From an uncultured Flavobacteriales bacterium (GTDB lineage: Bacteria > Bacteroidota > Bacteroidia > Flavobacteriales_G > Salibacteraceae), in contig CALSPD010000024.1 of NCBI GenBank assembly GCA_943788145.1, positions 1-58,552 on the forward strand: a DNA stretch of 58,552 nt, given 5' to 3'. Numbering within the stretch: the first letter of the stretch is position 1; the number at the start of each line of letters is the position of its first letter. Of the stretch, positions 15,890-25,270 are shown piece by piece. The notes below the pieces were generated by a model that had not been told where the DNA came from, searched no databases, and worked only from the letters and a program-made list of their open reading frames with translations. The position numbers were made by a program, and so were the translations under genes.

Positions 15890-18313
15890 TTAAAAAGGAT
15901 AGTTTATTCCAATATTGAAAGTGGTTTTTGGCCTTTTCCAATCTCCAAGACTTGGGTCTCCATTGTTGAGTCTCCACTCTTGTCGATAGGAGTTAGTGAG
16001 TGTTTTGGGCTGGAAAAAACTCCACCGTTCACCTAGTGGTAAGGAAGGGTCTTTTAGTTGTAATCCTGCATCGAGCCGGATGACAAAAAAATCGAGTTTA
16101 AGCCTTAATCCAACTCCTGGAGCCACGGCAATTCCTCTCCAAAAGCTATCAAATCTGAAATTTGCTTCCGGGCGATCTGGGTCATTGAAAAACCAAATGT
16201 TACCGAAGTCACTAAACACGGCTCCTTCGAATTGTTTGACCAGTTTGAATCGATACTCTAGGTTCATTTCTAGTTGGATTTCACCAACTTGATCAATTCC
16301 ATAAGTTGACGTGTCCGAAACAGTTCCTGGCCCAAGACCTCGGGCTTGCCAAGCCCTAACTCCATTGGATCCTCCTGCGAAAAATGAACGTTCGAAAGGA
16401 AGAGCTGCTCGGTTCGCAAGCGGAATTCCGCTGCCAAAGAATAATCGTATTACGGATTTACTGGTTTTTGTCAGAATGAAGTAATTTTTAAATTCAAAAT
16501 CGAGCTTTACGTATTGTGCGTATGCGATGGTATCAATCAAGTAGCTCCCATTTTCTTCTTTTAGACCTAAGGGGCCTGAAGCTAGCCGTAGAAGATTGCC
16601 AGCGGTTTCGAAACTCGTTCGATAATAGTGGTAATTCAGAAGTGAGTTTCCTAAGTTTTGAGTTGAATTCAAATAAGTCAATCGACCTGCCGGTATAATG
16701 TGATTGTTATAGCTGTTAATGAGCAATGCATTATTTGTCTGCGCTAGTTGATTGGCAAATTCCGCGCTTTTTTGCAATTGAATGACACTTATGTCTATTG
16801 GCGCAATAATGAGTTGGTCTTGAGGCCTTAATCGCATGGTCCACTGAAACGCTGTATTAATCAAGTTTCTGTCGTATTGCGGCCTTCCTTGTTTATCAAT
16901 GGCTAAGCTGATACTTGTTTTTGGTTCTTTAATACGCGGAAGCTCGCGGTTTGGGATTCGAAATAGAAAATCGGGGATGGTTAAAGAAATTTGAGAACCA
17001 TATTCATACGTGTTAATTGGCGTTTTATTGATGATGGTCGTGCCATCGTTCTTGATCGTTGAACTTGTATTTTGCCATTCAACGCCACCGTAAACTTTCC
17101 AATCGAATTGTTCAGCTCCTCTAAAAAGGTTTTTGTTTTTATAGTTAATACTAGTCCCAATTCCGAGGTTTCCCGATCGATTCGTACCAACTGTTTCGAG
17201 CGTCATTGCCTGTTTTTTTGATTTGTTTAGGTTGACTTTCATCTCCAATTCAGGCAAATTCTTGTCGCTTTTAATTGGCTCAAAACGGATATCAATAAAC
17301 CGATAGTTGTTCAACGCATTAATGCGATCATAGGTGTATTGTGTTTTGGTCATGGAGTATAAGTCACCCGGTCTTAAAAAAATATTCCGGCTTAATCGAG
17401 CCGATCTGACATAGGGTCTGTTTAAATAGATGAAGTTGTAGGGCCCATAAATCAAAGTATCCAATTTCGTGTTGGTTCGCAGTGCTTCGTAGTTTTGATT
17501 GATATCCACCCGTGCAATTTTATGGCGCAAATGGGGTTTAACCACAACGCTATCTTTCCCTTCAATTTTTTCCGTAATCCGTTGATTTCTGAATCGTATC
17601 ATAAGATCGAAATAGTCTCCAGCAAGATTCGTATCCACATCGTAGAGAACATGAATTTTTTCAAACGTAAAATAGCCTAGGTCTTTGATCGATTGGGTTA
17701 AACGGGCTCGTTCTTCGGTGAGTCGATCTGTATTGTAAACGGTGCCACCTTGAAGTTTCGAACGCGTAAGGTTTTTGTCTGTAGGGTTTTTAAATTCAAG
17801 GCGAAGGGAATCATCTTCAAATGAATAGCCAACTTTTCGCAAGCGATAGGCCGGGCCGCTGAAAACGTAATAATGAACCTCTACTTCTTGTGAATCATAC
17901 CATGGGAGAACGCTTACGGTCGCGTTGAAGTGACCATGATTTTTCATGTATCGCTCAATTTGATTTCTATTAGCCTCTAACAAAGCTGGCTCATAAATGA
18001 CTGGGGCTTCTCCAATTTCAGATTTCAGGAATTGAACGAATTTTCTTTCCTGATTCTTTTTGCCATTCGCGTAGTTCCACACCCCTAAATGGAAATTAAT
18101 AAATCCAAGTATTCTTCGATTCGGTTTTTGTTTTAAAACAACGGATAGATCGTCTGCGGAAATGTCTGAATTAAACTTTTCATTCTCGTTCAAATGAACA
18201 ACGTTTTTCGTAAGCAAATGCGTTCCCGACTCAACATAGCGTGTTGGTTGACACGAATGAAGGCCAAAAGCAATGAGTGTGAAAAGTAGAGAAGCGTGAA
18301 CGCGACTAAGCAT
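15890..18313 (-). CDS. tamL: BamA/TamA-family outer-membrane lipoprotein (TamL type)
   Basis: About 807 aa. The signal peptide ends in a lipobox (FGLHSC), so the mature protein is a lipoprotein, which distinguishes the Bacteroidota TamL form from TamA. Residues about 30-370 hold POTRA-like modules (VEVHYYVFSGPAYRLRKVGY; LRPGDLYSMTKTQYTYDRIN). The remainder is a 16-strand-type Omp85 barrel with the usual GGSNGVRAWQARGLGPG loop region (VRxW variant of the VRGF motif). It probably assists outer-membrane protein or lipid assembly with a TamB-like partner encoded elsewhere. Start ATG 18313 is preferred to TTG 18316. Ends 63 bases before the accD start. Confidence 0.85.
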   Translation of the reverse strand: MLSRVHASLLFTLIAFGLHSCQPTRYVESGTHLLTKNVVHLNENEKFNSDISADDLSVVLKQKPNRRILGFINFHLGVWNYANGKKNQERKFVQFLKSEIGEAPVIYEPALLEANRNQIERYMKNHGHFNATVSVLPWYDSQEVEVHYYVFSGPAYRLRKVGYSFEDDSLRLEFKNPTDKNLTRSKLQGGTVYNTDRLTEERARLTQSIKDLGYFTFEKIHVLYDVDTNLAGDYFDLMIRFRNQRITEKIEGKDSVVVKPHLRHKIARVDINQNYEALRTNTKLDTLIYGPYNFIYLNRPYVRSARLSRNIFLRPGDLYSMTKTQYTYDRINALNNYRFIDIRFEPIKSDKNLPELEMKVNLNKSKKQAMTLETVGTNRSGNLGIGTSINYKNKNLFRGAEQFDWKVYGGVEWQNTSSTIKNDGTTIINKTPINTYEYGSQISLTIPDFLFRIPNRELPRIKEPKTSISLAIDKQGRPQYDRNLINTAFQWTMRLRPQDQLIIAPIDISVIQLQKSAEFANQLAQTNNALLINSYNNHIIPAGRLTYLNSTQNLGNSLLNYHYYRTSFETAGNLLRLASGPLGLKEENGSYLIDTIAYAQYVKLDFEFKNYFILTKTSKSVIRLFFGSGIPLANRAALPFERSFFAGGSNGVRAWQARGLGPGTVSDTSTYGIDQVGEIQLEMNLEYRFKLVKQFEGAVFSDFGNIWFFNDPDRPEANFRFDSFWRGIAVAPGVGLRLKLDFFVIRLDAGLQLKDPSLPLGERWSFFQPKTLTNSYRQEWRLNNGDPSLGDWKRPKTTFNIGINYPF

Positions 18314-18324
18314 CAACAGGAGCT

Positions 18325-18332
18325 TATATTTG
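18325..18332 (+). promoter_or_regulatory. -7 promoter box of the SpoU methyltransferase gene
   Basis: TATATTTG, an exact consensus match. Its last three bases are the TTG codon that opens the longest frame, so that codon cannot be in the mRNA. Confidence 0.55.
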
Positions 18333-18365
18333 GCTTCAAATCTAACTCATAGAATCTCAAAGCCT

Positions 18366-19115
18366 TTGATAAGTAAGAATGAAATAAAGCTCATCTTGTC
18401 CTTAAAACGAAAAAAGAAGCGCGATGAACTCGGACTTTTCATTATCGAAGGTGAAAAATTGGTTCTTGAAGCCTTGATGTTTAACGCGGAATTCAGATCC
18501 ATCTACAAACTGTCATCACTTGATTTTAAGGTTGAATCCGTTCAAGTAAAAGATGTGACGGCAACGGAAATGTCGAGTATTTCTCAACAAATTACTCCTG
18601 CCCCTATACTCGCGGTGATGGAAATGAATCGACACCAATTTGAACCGGATAAATTGGCTTTCGCTAAAATTCTGATTCTTGATGCCATTCGAGATCCAGG
18701 TAATTTAGGCACCATCATTAGGACAGCAGATTGGTTCGGAATTAAGCATATTATCGCGTCAAACGATACGGTAGATATTTATAACAACAAGGTGGTTCAG
18801 TCCTCAATGGGAGCCGTTTTTAGAACCAGCGTTTATTATTCTGACTTTGCAATTATCTCACAATTAAAGGTTCGTAATTCCGATTTTCGAGTTTACGGAG
18901 CCTTTCTAAAAGGGGAGAGTTCGCGGGTTTTGTCTCAGGCCAATGATGCGGGAGCAATCATGATTGGAAATGAATCGGTAGGAATTTCTCCACAAGCCAC
19001 TCAATTCGTGGATACTCCCATTACCATTGAAGGAAACGGAGAAATGGAATCATTAAATGCTGCTATTTCTGCATCCATTTTACTCTATGAGTGGTGTGCT
19101 AGCCCTCAAAATTGA
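18366..19115 (+). CDS. TrmH/SpoU-family RNA 2'-O-methyltransferase
   Basis: 249 aa from TTG 18366 (reads ISKNEIKLILSLKRKKKRDE, the usual family N-terminus). It uses S-adenosylmethionine to methylate the 2'-hydroxyl of an rRNA or tRNA nucleotide. The N-terminal substrate-binding domain is followed by the SPOUT knot: ILDAIRDPGNLGTIIRTADW (motif 1), IMIGNESVGIS (motif 2) and EMESLNAAISASILLYEW (motif 3). Whether the target is rRNA or tRNA is not decidable here. The end overlaps the convergent porT gene by 17 bases. Confidence 0.88.
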   Translation: MISKNEIKLILSLKRKKKRDELGLFIIEGEKLVLEALMFNAEFRSIYKLSSLDFKVESVQVKDVTATEMSSISQQITPAPILAVMEMNRHQFEPDKLAFAKILILDAIRDPGNLGTIIRTADWFGIKHIIASNDTVDIYNNKVVQSSMGAVFRTSVYYSDFAIISQLKVRNSDFRVYGAFLKGESSRVLSQANDAGAIMIGNESVGISPQATQFVDTPITIEGNGEMESLNAAISASILLYEWCASPQN

Positions 19116-19809
19116 GTGCAAATACAAAAATGCGAGATCGTAAATCCGTTATCGGAGCCGAAAACTGCGTCAATTCTTGATATACCACATTATTAAGTCC
19201 GTAGCTGAATTTCAATTCGGGGGAAAATTTGAAATACTCCAAGAAAAAGTCGAATCCTACTCCTACTTCTAGATTGTAATTCTGTCTTTTTAACTTTACA
19301 ATTCGCTCACCTCTGGCGTCAACAGAGTTATCTGCTTTTTCTTGAGATGAAAGGTCCCAACCATAGTTAAAGCCAAGCATGACATATTGAGCAAAATTAT
19401 TCACACGCTTTGATCGATATTTTAGAAGCATAGGAGCCTCGATGAATGTTGATTCTATCGTTTTTACCACTGGTGATATCGGGCGAGTAGAATAGTAAGT
19501 GTAGGTCAGATCCCTTGCCGCGAAGGCAATTCCTGGTGTGAAGCGAAGCCCAAAGTGCGGCCCAAAATGCAATTCAGAAACCGCGTGAATGATCAGTCCG
19601 GGCTGAGTTCCTGTTTCAAGCTTAATCAATGAATCACCTCGAGTTAGATCGTGATCCATTGCAAAACCATTTTGACTCATGCCAAGTTGAAAGCCAAAGT
19701 GCAACCATTTGTTGTCAAACTTCGGTAGGTTATCGGGCAGGTCCTTTTGGCTCCAACCAAAACCTGGAAGAAGAAAACTCAAAATGAATAAAAGGTAAAT
19801 TGACCTCAT
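19099..19809 (-). CDS. porT: PorT, type IX secretion system outer-membrane barrel
   Basis: 236 aa with a signal peptide (cleavage near GFGWSQ) and an eight-strand-type barrel pattern: KWLHFGFQLGMSQNGFAM, FGLRFTPGIAFAARDLTY, NYNLEVGVGFDFFLEYF, LRSRIFVFALNFEG. PorT is needed for T9SS secretion of CTD-bearing cargo in Bacteroidota. Finding it directly after ubiE matches a gene order I know from flavobacteria. A T9SS substrate is encoded at 39266-42385 in this window. Confidence 0.85.
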   Translation of the reverse strand: MRSIYLLFILSFLLPGFGWSQKDLPDNLPKFDNKWLHFGFQLGMSQNGFAMDHDLTRGDSLIKLETGTQPGLIIHAVSELHFGPHFGLRFTPGIAFAARDLTYTYYSTRPISPVVKTIESTFIEAPMLLKYRSKRVNNFAQYVMLGFNYGWDLSSQEKADNSVDARGERIVKLKRQNYNLEVGVGFDFFLEYFKFSPELKFSYGLNNVVYQELTQFSAPITDLRSRIFVFALNFEG

Positions 19810-19844
19810 GCTCCTGCTGCAAAAGAACGAAACACCAGTCGTTT

Positions 19845-20585
19845 TTATTTCTCGGCCAGATATATTGTTGCAATTCCAAATGTTAAGCGATACTCTTTTA
19901 CATCGCTAAACCCAGAACCTTTAATGATTTCCATTAGCGCTTTCCCTTCTGGGAAGGCCTTAACCGATTCTGGGAGGTACGTATATGCTCGGGCATCTTT
20001 AGAAACGGTCTTCCCAATTAGAGGAAGAATAAAGCTAAAATAAAAGCTATAAAGTTGCTTCCAGGGGAAAGATCTTGGTTTCGAAAACTCGAGAATAGCC
20101 AAAGGATGACCGGGCTTCAACACCCTATGTATCTCTGACAACCCGAGTTTTAAATTTTCGAAGTTCCTTACTCCAAACGCTACTGTTATGGCGTCAAAAT
20201 AATTTTCTTCAAATTGTATCGCTTCCGCATCTCCCAATTCTAGTTTGATGACATTGTCAATCTTGCGTTTTCGCATTTTGACTTTTCCAACTTCAAGCAT
20301 GCCAGCGGAAATATCAATGCCCCGAATCTCTTTCGGATTCAAATGCATTAACTCTATCGCAAAATCGCCTGTACCTGTGGCTACATCCAAGAGCACTTTT
20401 GGTTGGTATGGTTTTAAAAGCCTAACCGCTTTCTTACGCCATAGCTTGTCAATATTTAGACTAAGCAAATGATTGAGAAAGTCATATCTCCCGGAAATGT
20501 TGTCGAACATTTCAGCGACTTGCGCTTTTTTACTGCCGTCATTCGAATATGGCTTAACCTTTTCCGCTTCATTTTCTACCATCAT
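19845..20585 (-). CDS. ubiE: Demethylmenaquinone methyltransferase
   Basis: 246 aa. It methylates demethylmenaquinone using S-adenosylmethionine, the last step of menaquinone synthesis. The class I fold shows LLDVATGTGDFAIEL (SAM binding), IDISAGMLEVG, and the family signatures YDFLNHLLSLNIDKLWRK and VAFGVRNFENL. The start overlaps the trkH stop by four bases. In Bacteroidota only menaquinone is expected, so menG would be an equally good name. Confidence 0.95.
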   Translation of the reverse strand: MMVENEAEKVKPYSNDGSKKAQVAEMFDNISGRYDFLNHLLSLNIDKLWRKKAVRLLKPYQPKVLLDVATGTGDFAIELMHLNPKEIRGIDISAGMLEVGKVKMRKRKIDNVIKLELGDAEAIQFEENYFDAITVAFGVRNFENLKLGLSEIHRVLKPGHPLAILEFSKPRSFPWKQLYSFYFSFILPLIGKTVSKDARAYTYLPESVKAFPEGKALMEIIKGSGFSDVKEYRLTFGIATIYLAEK

Positions 20586-22411
20586 CCTACCATTATATGT
20601 TCCTCGGGATACGAGTAATTCGTTGTAATAATTTTTCGAGCAAAGGCGAAGATTATGGAAAGTGTCCCGAGCCTGCCGACAAACATGGACACAATTAAAA
20701 TCACTTTGCCTGCTGGGCTAATCATTCCTGTAATTCCTGTACTATAACCACAGGTCGAAAAAGCACTGACCTCTTCAAACAATAGATCAATGAAGCTTCG
20801 ATCAGGCATCGCCAAAATGTGTGTCTCTGTTAAGGTCAATAAATAAGTGCAAATAAGCATTCCACCGCCAAATGTCATTAACACGGTGAATCCTTTTAAC
20901 ATATCATCCGTGGAGATTGTTCTTCCTAATACCTCGTTGTTTTTCTTACCTCGAATGATGGAATAAGTGTTGATGCAAATGAGCGCAAACGTTGATGTCT
21001 TGATTCCACCCGCTGTGGAGAAGGTGTTCCCACCAATGAACATCATAACAATCATCATAAACACTGTGGCAATGCTTAATGCGTGAATATCAGCTGTGTT
21101 CAATCCAGCAGACCGAACCGAAACGGCTTGAAACATGGCTATGATAGAACTCTCCACAAAGTTTTTATCTCCGAGCGTTGTGTTCCATTCAGCAATTAGA
21201 TATAATACGATTGATATGCCAATTAGAATCAAATGCGTTCTTACTGCCAACGTTGTGCTCATGTGCGGGCGTTTCCATGGGTGTCGGAGTCTTTCGCGCA
21301 AAAGGCTTGGTGTGAAAAGATCAAACAATACCGTAAAACCAAAAGCGCCAAGTAAAATCAACAAAGCGACAACCACATGAAGCATATAAGCTTCCCGCAG
21401 AAAAGTAGCATACATTCCATCCGAAACGGTAGAGAAACCGCCATTGTTGAAGGCGGAAATAGAATGAAAAATGCTAAAGAAAATCTTGTCTCCTTCTGTA
21501 TTAAAAGGCATATCGGGAGTAATTAACAGGTATATCATCAAGCCTCCAACAACTTCAATAATTAGACTGATAAAAAAGACCTTCATCAGCATGCCTTTCG
21601 CGTTGAAAAATGAGCCCTTGGTGACGAAGTCTTCAATGATTTCATCTTGTTTAACACCAAAACCAGTTCTATTTAGGAAAGCTGCTAAATAGGCGAAAGA
21701 CACAATGTTAAGTCCGCCCAACTTCATAAGCATCATGATTACAAATTGTCCTTTTAACGTGAAGGCAGTACTAGTGTCAACAGCGGAAAGTCCCGTTACG
21801 CAAGTGGCGCTGACAGAAGTGAAAAGGGCGTCTAGAAATCCTAGTCTTCCAGCTATTGTGGTCATTTCAGGCATCATTAAAAGTGCTGTCCCAGCCGATA
21901 TGATTACTAGAAATGACGTAATGAAAATGGTTGATGGATGAAGCTTAATGTTCGATATTAGGCTTGTCTTATCACTTAGTTCGAAAAAGACAACCAAGAA
22001 GAGATAGAACTGAAGAAAAACAACAGTTAAAGCGCTGGCACCCTTCATCCCAAATCCATCGAAAATCGATTCGACAAGGAGCACATCGAAAAAGTTAAAT
22101 GAGATTCCTTCTATGATTAGAAGAAGCACCATAATACCCTCAAACCAGTTTTGCTTGATGTAATTCTTTGGGCTGAAATCGTAAAATACCTTTGCTAGAT
22201 AGTGGAAAACGTAGTAGCCAAACGAAGCTTGAACGATGCTCTCAATAAGTAAGCTGGTTTGTTCGCTCAGGTCAAATCCATGATAATAGAAAAGAGAACC
22301 GATAGATATGGTTGAAACAATGAACGAGATCATCTTCAGCCTTCGCAAATTCCTTGCTTTGCTGCTGTAGATGAAAAGGTTGATCTTCTCTCGAAGCTCG
22401 TTTACTGTCAC
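20582..22411 (-). CDS. trkH: TrkH-family potassium uptake protein
   Basis: 609 aa, about 100 residues longer than usual because of an N-terminal extension with four hydrophobic helices (residues about 25-150). The core has four pore-loop repeats, each with the selectivity Gly: SATCVTGLSAVD, SAFNNGGFSTVSD, VRSAGLNTAD and SAFSTCGYSTGI. It moves K+ (with H+ or Na+) across the inner membrane, normally with a TrkA partner not encoded here. Overlaps both neighbours by four bases inside the aspC-porT operon. Confidence 0.9.
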   Translation of the reverse strand: MTVNELREKINLFIYSSKARNLRRLKMISFIVSTISIGSLFYYHGFDLSEQTSLLIESIVQASFGYYVFHYLAKVFYDFSPKNYIKQNWFEGIMVLLLIIEGISFNFFDVLLVESIFDGFGMKGASALTVVFLQFYLFLVVFFELSDKTSLISNIKLHPSTIFITSFLVIISAGTALLMMPEMTTIAGRLGFLDALFTSVSATCVTGLSAVDTSTAFTLKGQFVIMMLMKLGGLNIVSFAYLAAFLNRTGFGVKQDEIIEDFVTKGSFFNAKGMLMKVFFISLIIEVVGGLMIYLLITPDMPFNTEGDKIFFSIFHSISAFNNGGFSTVSDGMYATFLREAYMLHVVVALLILLGAFGFTVLFDLFTPSLLRERLRHPWKRPHMSTTLAVRTHLILIGISIVLYLIAEWNTTLGDKNFVESSIIAMFQAVSVRSAGLNTADIHALSIATVFMMIVMMFIGGNTFSTAGGIKTSTFALICINTYSIIRGKKNNEVLGRTISTDDMLKGFTVLMTFGGGMLICTYLLTLTETHILAMPDRSFIDLLFEEVSAFSTCGYSTGITGMISPAGKVILIVSMFVGRLGTLSIIFAFARKIITTNYSYPEEHIMVG

Positions 22412-23409
22412 TTCAATCCAATGTTTTTAGTGAATTCTTCTTTGAGCGATTGCGCGTTAATTGCAACTACACCCGGAAATTGACAAACCCAGCCGCCTGC
22501 AAGGTTTGAGATAAATGCAATTTCTTCCATATCAAGCCCAGCTGCTAGCGCACATGTAGCTGTGCTTATAACCGTGTCTCCGGCTCCAGAAACATCTGCA
22601 ATGTTTCGAATCTGCGCGGGAATAGCATGACTTTGACTTCCATTGGTGATAAAAACACCTTTTCCTGATAAAGTGAAAAAAGCCGTTTCAATCGGCATGA
22701 TTTCACATAGAAAATTAAAGGCATTTGTTAAGCTTTCAGCATCAGTACCGAGATCTTGCTGATTCAATCCATCCCGTAATTCTTTTAAATTGGGTTTGAA
22801 AAGTGTTGCCCCTGCATAAGAGAGAAAGTTTCTCTTTTTAGGGTCAACTGAAACTGGGATGGCCGCCTTGCGAGCAGTGGTTATTACACGCTCGATCAAG
22901 GTTGCATTAATAACGCCTTTGTCATAGTCCTCAAAAATGATCGCGTTCGGACTTTCGTTTTTGATAAGATCGAGGATCGATGTTAGCAATCTACTCTCGT
23001 CTGCTGAATCAATCGGATTTGTTTGTTCTTCGTCCATCCGCATCAATTGGTGATTGTTGCTGATGAGCCTTGTTTTAACCGAGGTGACTCTTGATGCACT
23101 TGCGCTGATTCCTGTAATATCAAGGTCAGCCGTATTCATTAAATCTAGAATCCGTTTGCCTGATAAATCGTTGCCGATAACAGAACATAAAATTGGTTTA
23201 GCACCTAAACCTTGGATATTAAGGGCCACATTAGCAGCCCCTCCAAGCCTATAATCTTTTGATTGGATGTCGAGAATGGAAACAGGTGCCTCAGGCGAAA
23301 TACGATCCACTTTTCCGCTGTAGTAGGCATCGAGAATGACATCACCGATCACTAAAATCTTGAACGTGGAGATCTGATCGAAAGCAGATAAAATTGCTTG
23401 ATGATTCAT
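22408..23409 (-). CDS. PfkB-family kinase, D-glycero-beta-D-manno-heptose-7-phosphate kinase type
   Basis: 333 aa, matching the kinase half (domain I) of HldE/RfaE without the nucleotidyltransferase half. Motifs: KILVIGDVILDAYYSGKVDR, ISPEAPVSI, YRLGGAANVALNIQGLGAKP, MRMDEEQTN, and the anion hole and catalytic Asp in DVSGAGDTVISTA. It would phosphorylate heptose 7-phosphate at C1 for LPS core heptose, or a related sugar. ATG shares one base with the upstream stop (TAATG). Confidence 0.85.
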   Translation of the reverse strand: MNHQAILSAFDQISTFKILVIGDVILDAYYSGKVDRISPEAPVSILDIQSKDYRLGGAANVALNIQGLGAKPILCSVIGNDLSGKRILDLMNTADLDITGISASASRVTSVKTRLISNNHQLMRMDEEQTNPIDSADESRLLTSILDLIKNESPNAIIFEDYDKGVINATLIERVITTARKAAIPVSVDPKKRNFLSYAGATLFKPNLKELRDGLNQQDLGTDAESLTNAFNFLCEIMPIETAFFTLSGKGVFITNGSQSHAIPAQIRNIADVSGAGDTVISTATCALAAGLDMEEIAFISNLAGGWVCQFPGVVAINAQSLKEEFTKNIGLK

Positions 23410-24602
23410 TACAAAAGCCTTTGAACTGCTTGTTTAATCCGAGAAATAGCCGATCTAAGGTTTTCATCCGATGCGGCATATGATAGGCGGATGTATTCAT
23501 CTGCCCCGAAAGCCGAACCAGGAACTGTGGCTACGTGAGCTTCTTCCAGCAAATACATGCACAAATCAGACGCATTATCAATCTTTCGCTCTCCGGCTAC
23601 TTTGCCGAAAAGAGCGTTCACCTTAGGGAAGAGATAAAATGCTCCTTCTGGTCGATTACAAATAAAGCCGGGGATACTAGAAAGTCCATCATACATGATT
23701 TCTCTACGCTTGGCAAAGGCATCGACCATGTATTTAACCTCGGCTGGATTAGCCTCCATAGCAGCTTTTGCCGCCATTTGGCTTATGCCTGATGCCGCAC
23801 TGGTAAATTGTCCTTGAATTTTCGTGCACGCTTTGGCGATCTCCAATGAAGCCGCTAAATATCCTATGCGCCATCCTGTCATTGCAAACGCTTTGGATAC
23901 GCCATTTACCGTAATAACGCGATCATATAAAGCAGGAATGGAAGCCAGCGAAAAGTGTTTTCCATCATATCGAATATGTTCGTAAATCTCATCGCTTATG
24001 ATGGTGATATTAGGATGACGTGCAAACACTTCTCCTAAAGCCCGCAACTCAGTTTCAGAATAAGCCCCACCTGTTGGGTTTGATGGAGATGAAAAAATAA
24101 AAAGCTTGGATTTGGTCGTTATAGCCGCCTCCAATTGTTCTGGAGTTATTTTGAAATTGTGTTCAACCTCTGCTTTCACTTCAACAACATGACCCTCAGC
24201 ATAGTTTACCATTTCCTTGTAGCTGACCCAAAACGGAGCAGGTATAATAACTTCATCACCAGGGTTCACTAAACAGAGCACTGCATTCATAATGCTTTGT
24301 TTGGCTCCTGTTGAAATGACGATTTGATTTGCGTGATAGGTAAGACCATTGTCCCGCTGAAGTTTCTTAGCAATAGCTTCGCGCACATCTTGATAGCCGG
24401 CCACTGGAGGATAATAACTGTAGTTTTCGTCAATGGCTTTTTTCGCGGCTGCCTTAATAAAGTCGGGTGTGTTAAAGTCAGGCTCGCCCAAACTTAAGTT
24501 GATCACGTTAATTCCTCTAGCGTTCAAGTCCCTGCTGCGCTGCGACATAGCTATCGTTTCCGATTCGCCCAGCTGCTCTATGCGATTTGATAGTAGCTTC
24601 AT
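23409..24602 (-). CDS. PLP-dependent class I aminotransferase, aspartate aminotransferase type
   Basis: 397 aa from ATG 24602 (MKLLSNRIEQLGESETIAMS). Fold type I: NLSLGEPDFNTP substrate region, ISTGAKQSIMNAV, SSPSNPTGGAYSE with the PLP Asn, SDEIYEHIRYDG with the ring-nitrogen Asp and phenol Tyr, and the Schiff-base Lys in NGVSKAFAMTGWRIGYLA. Probably interconverts aspartate and oxaloacetate; other amino acids cannot be excluded. First gene of a five-gene overlapping operon. The 10-codon longer frame would begin inside the promoter. Confidence 0.9.
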   Translation of the reverse strand: MKLLSNRIEQLGESETIAMSQRSRDLNARGINVINLSLGEPDFNTPDFIKAAAKKAIDENYSYYPPVAGYQDVREAIAKKLQRDNGLTYHANQIVISTGAKQSIMNAVLCLVNPGDEVIIPAPFWVSYKEMVNYAEGHVVEVKAEVEHNFKITPEQLEAAITTKSKLFIFSSPSNPTGGAYSETELRALGEVFARHPNITIISDEIYEHIRYDGKHFSLASIPALYDRVITVNGVSKAFAMTGWRIGYLAASLEIAKACTKIQGQFTSAASGISQMAAKAAMEANPAEVKYMVDAFAKRREIMYDGLSSIPGFICNRPEGAFYLFPKVNALFGKVAGERKIDNASDLCMYLLEEAHVATVPGSAFGADEYIRLSYAASDENLRSAISRIKQAVQRLL

Positions 24603-24619
24603 GTGCTTTATTAGGCTGG

Positions 24620-24648
24620 CAAATCTAAGCAAATCATAGGCGTAACAA
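24620..24648 (-). promoter_or_regulatory. Promoter of the aspC-hldA-trkH-ubiE-porT operon
   Basis: Minus-strand TTG (24648-24646), 18-base spacer, TAGATTTG (24627-24620): a textbook Bacteroidota promoter. The start codon is 18 bases downstream. Confidence 0.75.
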
Positions 24649-24735
24649 GGGGCTTTGTCTAAGTCATAGTTAAAGCTTGATAATATGCGTTCATGGCTTG
24701 GTCAAAAATGGCTATTCTTCCATTAAACTTGCACC

Positions 24736-25269
24736 ATGGAATTATTGGAAAAATTGATTGAGGCGCTTATCATGCTTATCCCAGCCTTGGGAATAGTTGC
24801 CGTTGTGTATGTTATTTTGACTAAATACTTTGAAAATCAGCAAACTACGCATGAAGCGGAGTGGAAGCAACGCAAATCAAAAGATTATCTGCCTATTCAA
24901 ATGCAGGCATACGAACGATTGGTGCTGCTTTTAGAACGAATAAATCCTGAACGATTGGTTTTTCGAGTGAATAAGCCGGGTATGAGTGCGCGAATGATGC
25001 AGGCCGAAATGCTAAAGGTTATTCGAGACGAGTTTGATCATAATCTTACCCAACAATTATACATCAGTAATGAAGCTTGGGCTGCTGTGAATAAGGCTCG
25101 TGAAGAAACAATTAAAGTTTTAAATATGGCAGCGGAACGAACGGATAAGGAAGGGTCGAGCTTTGAGTTTAGCACAGCCATATTAGAAACACTCGGTTCA
25201 TTTAAAAAGGCGCCTACGGATATTGCGATTGAAATCGTTAAAGCCGAATACAGGAAAAGGCTGCGCTAG
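24736..25269 (+). CDS. Unknown membrane-anchored protein, 177 aa
   Basis: An N-terminal membrane helix (LIMLIPALGIVAVVYVIL) is followed by a cytoplasmic, mostly helical domain with conserved-looking boxes QAYERLVLLLERINPERLV and NEAWAAVNKAREETIKVLN. It resembles a small Bacteroidota-specific family of unknown function. It stands alone on the plus strand, divergent from the aspC operon and ending one base from the convergent meaB gene. No catalytic motif seen. Confidence 0.7.
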   Translation: MELLEKLIEALIMLIPALGIVAVVYVILTKYFENQQTTHEAEWKQRKSKDYLPIQMQAYERLVLLLERINPERLVFRVNKPGMSARMMQAEMLKVIRDEFDHNLTQQLYISNEAWAAVNKAREETIKVLNMAAERTDKEGSSFEFSTAILETLGSFKKAPTDIAIEIVKAEYRKRLR

Positions 25270-25270
25270 T

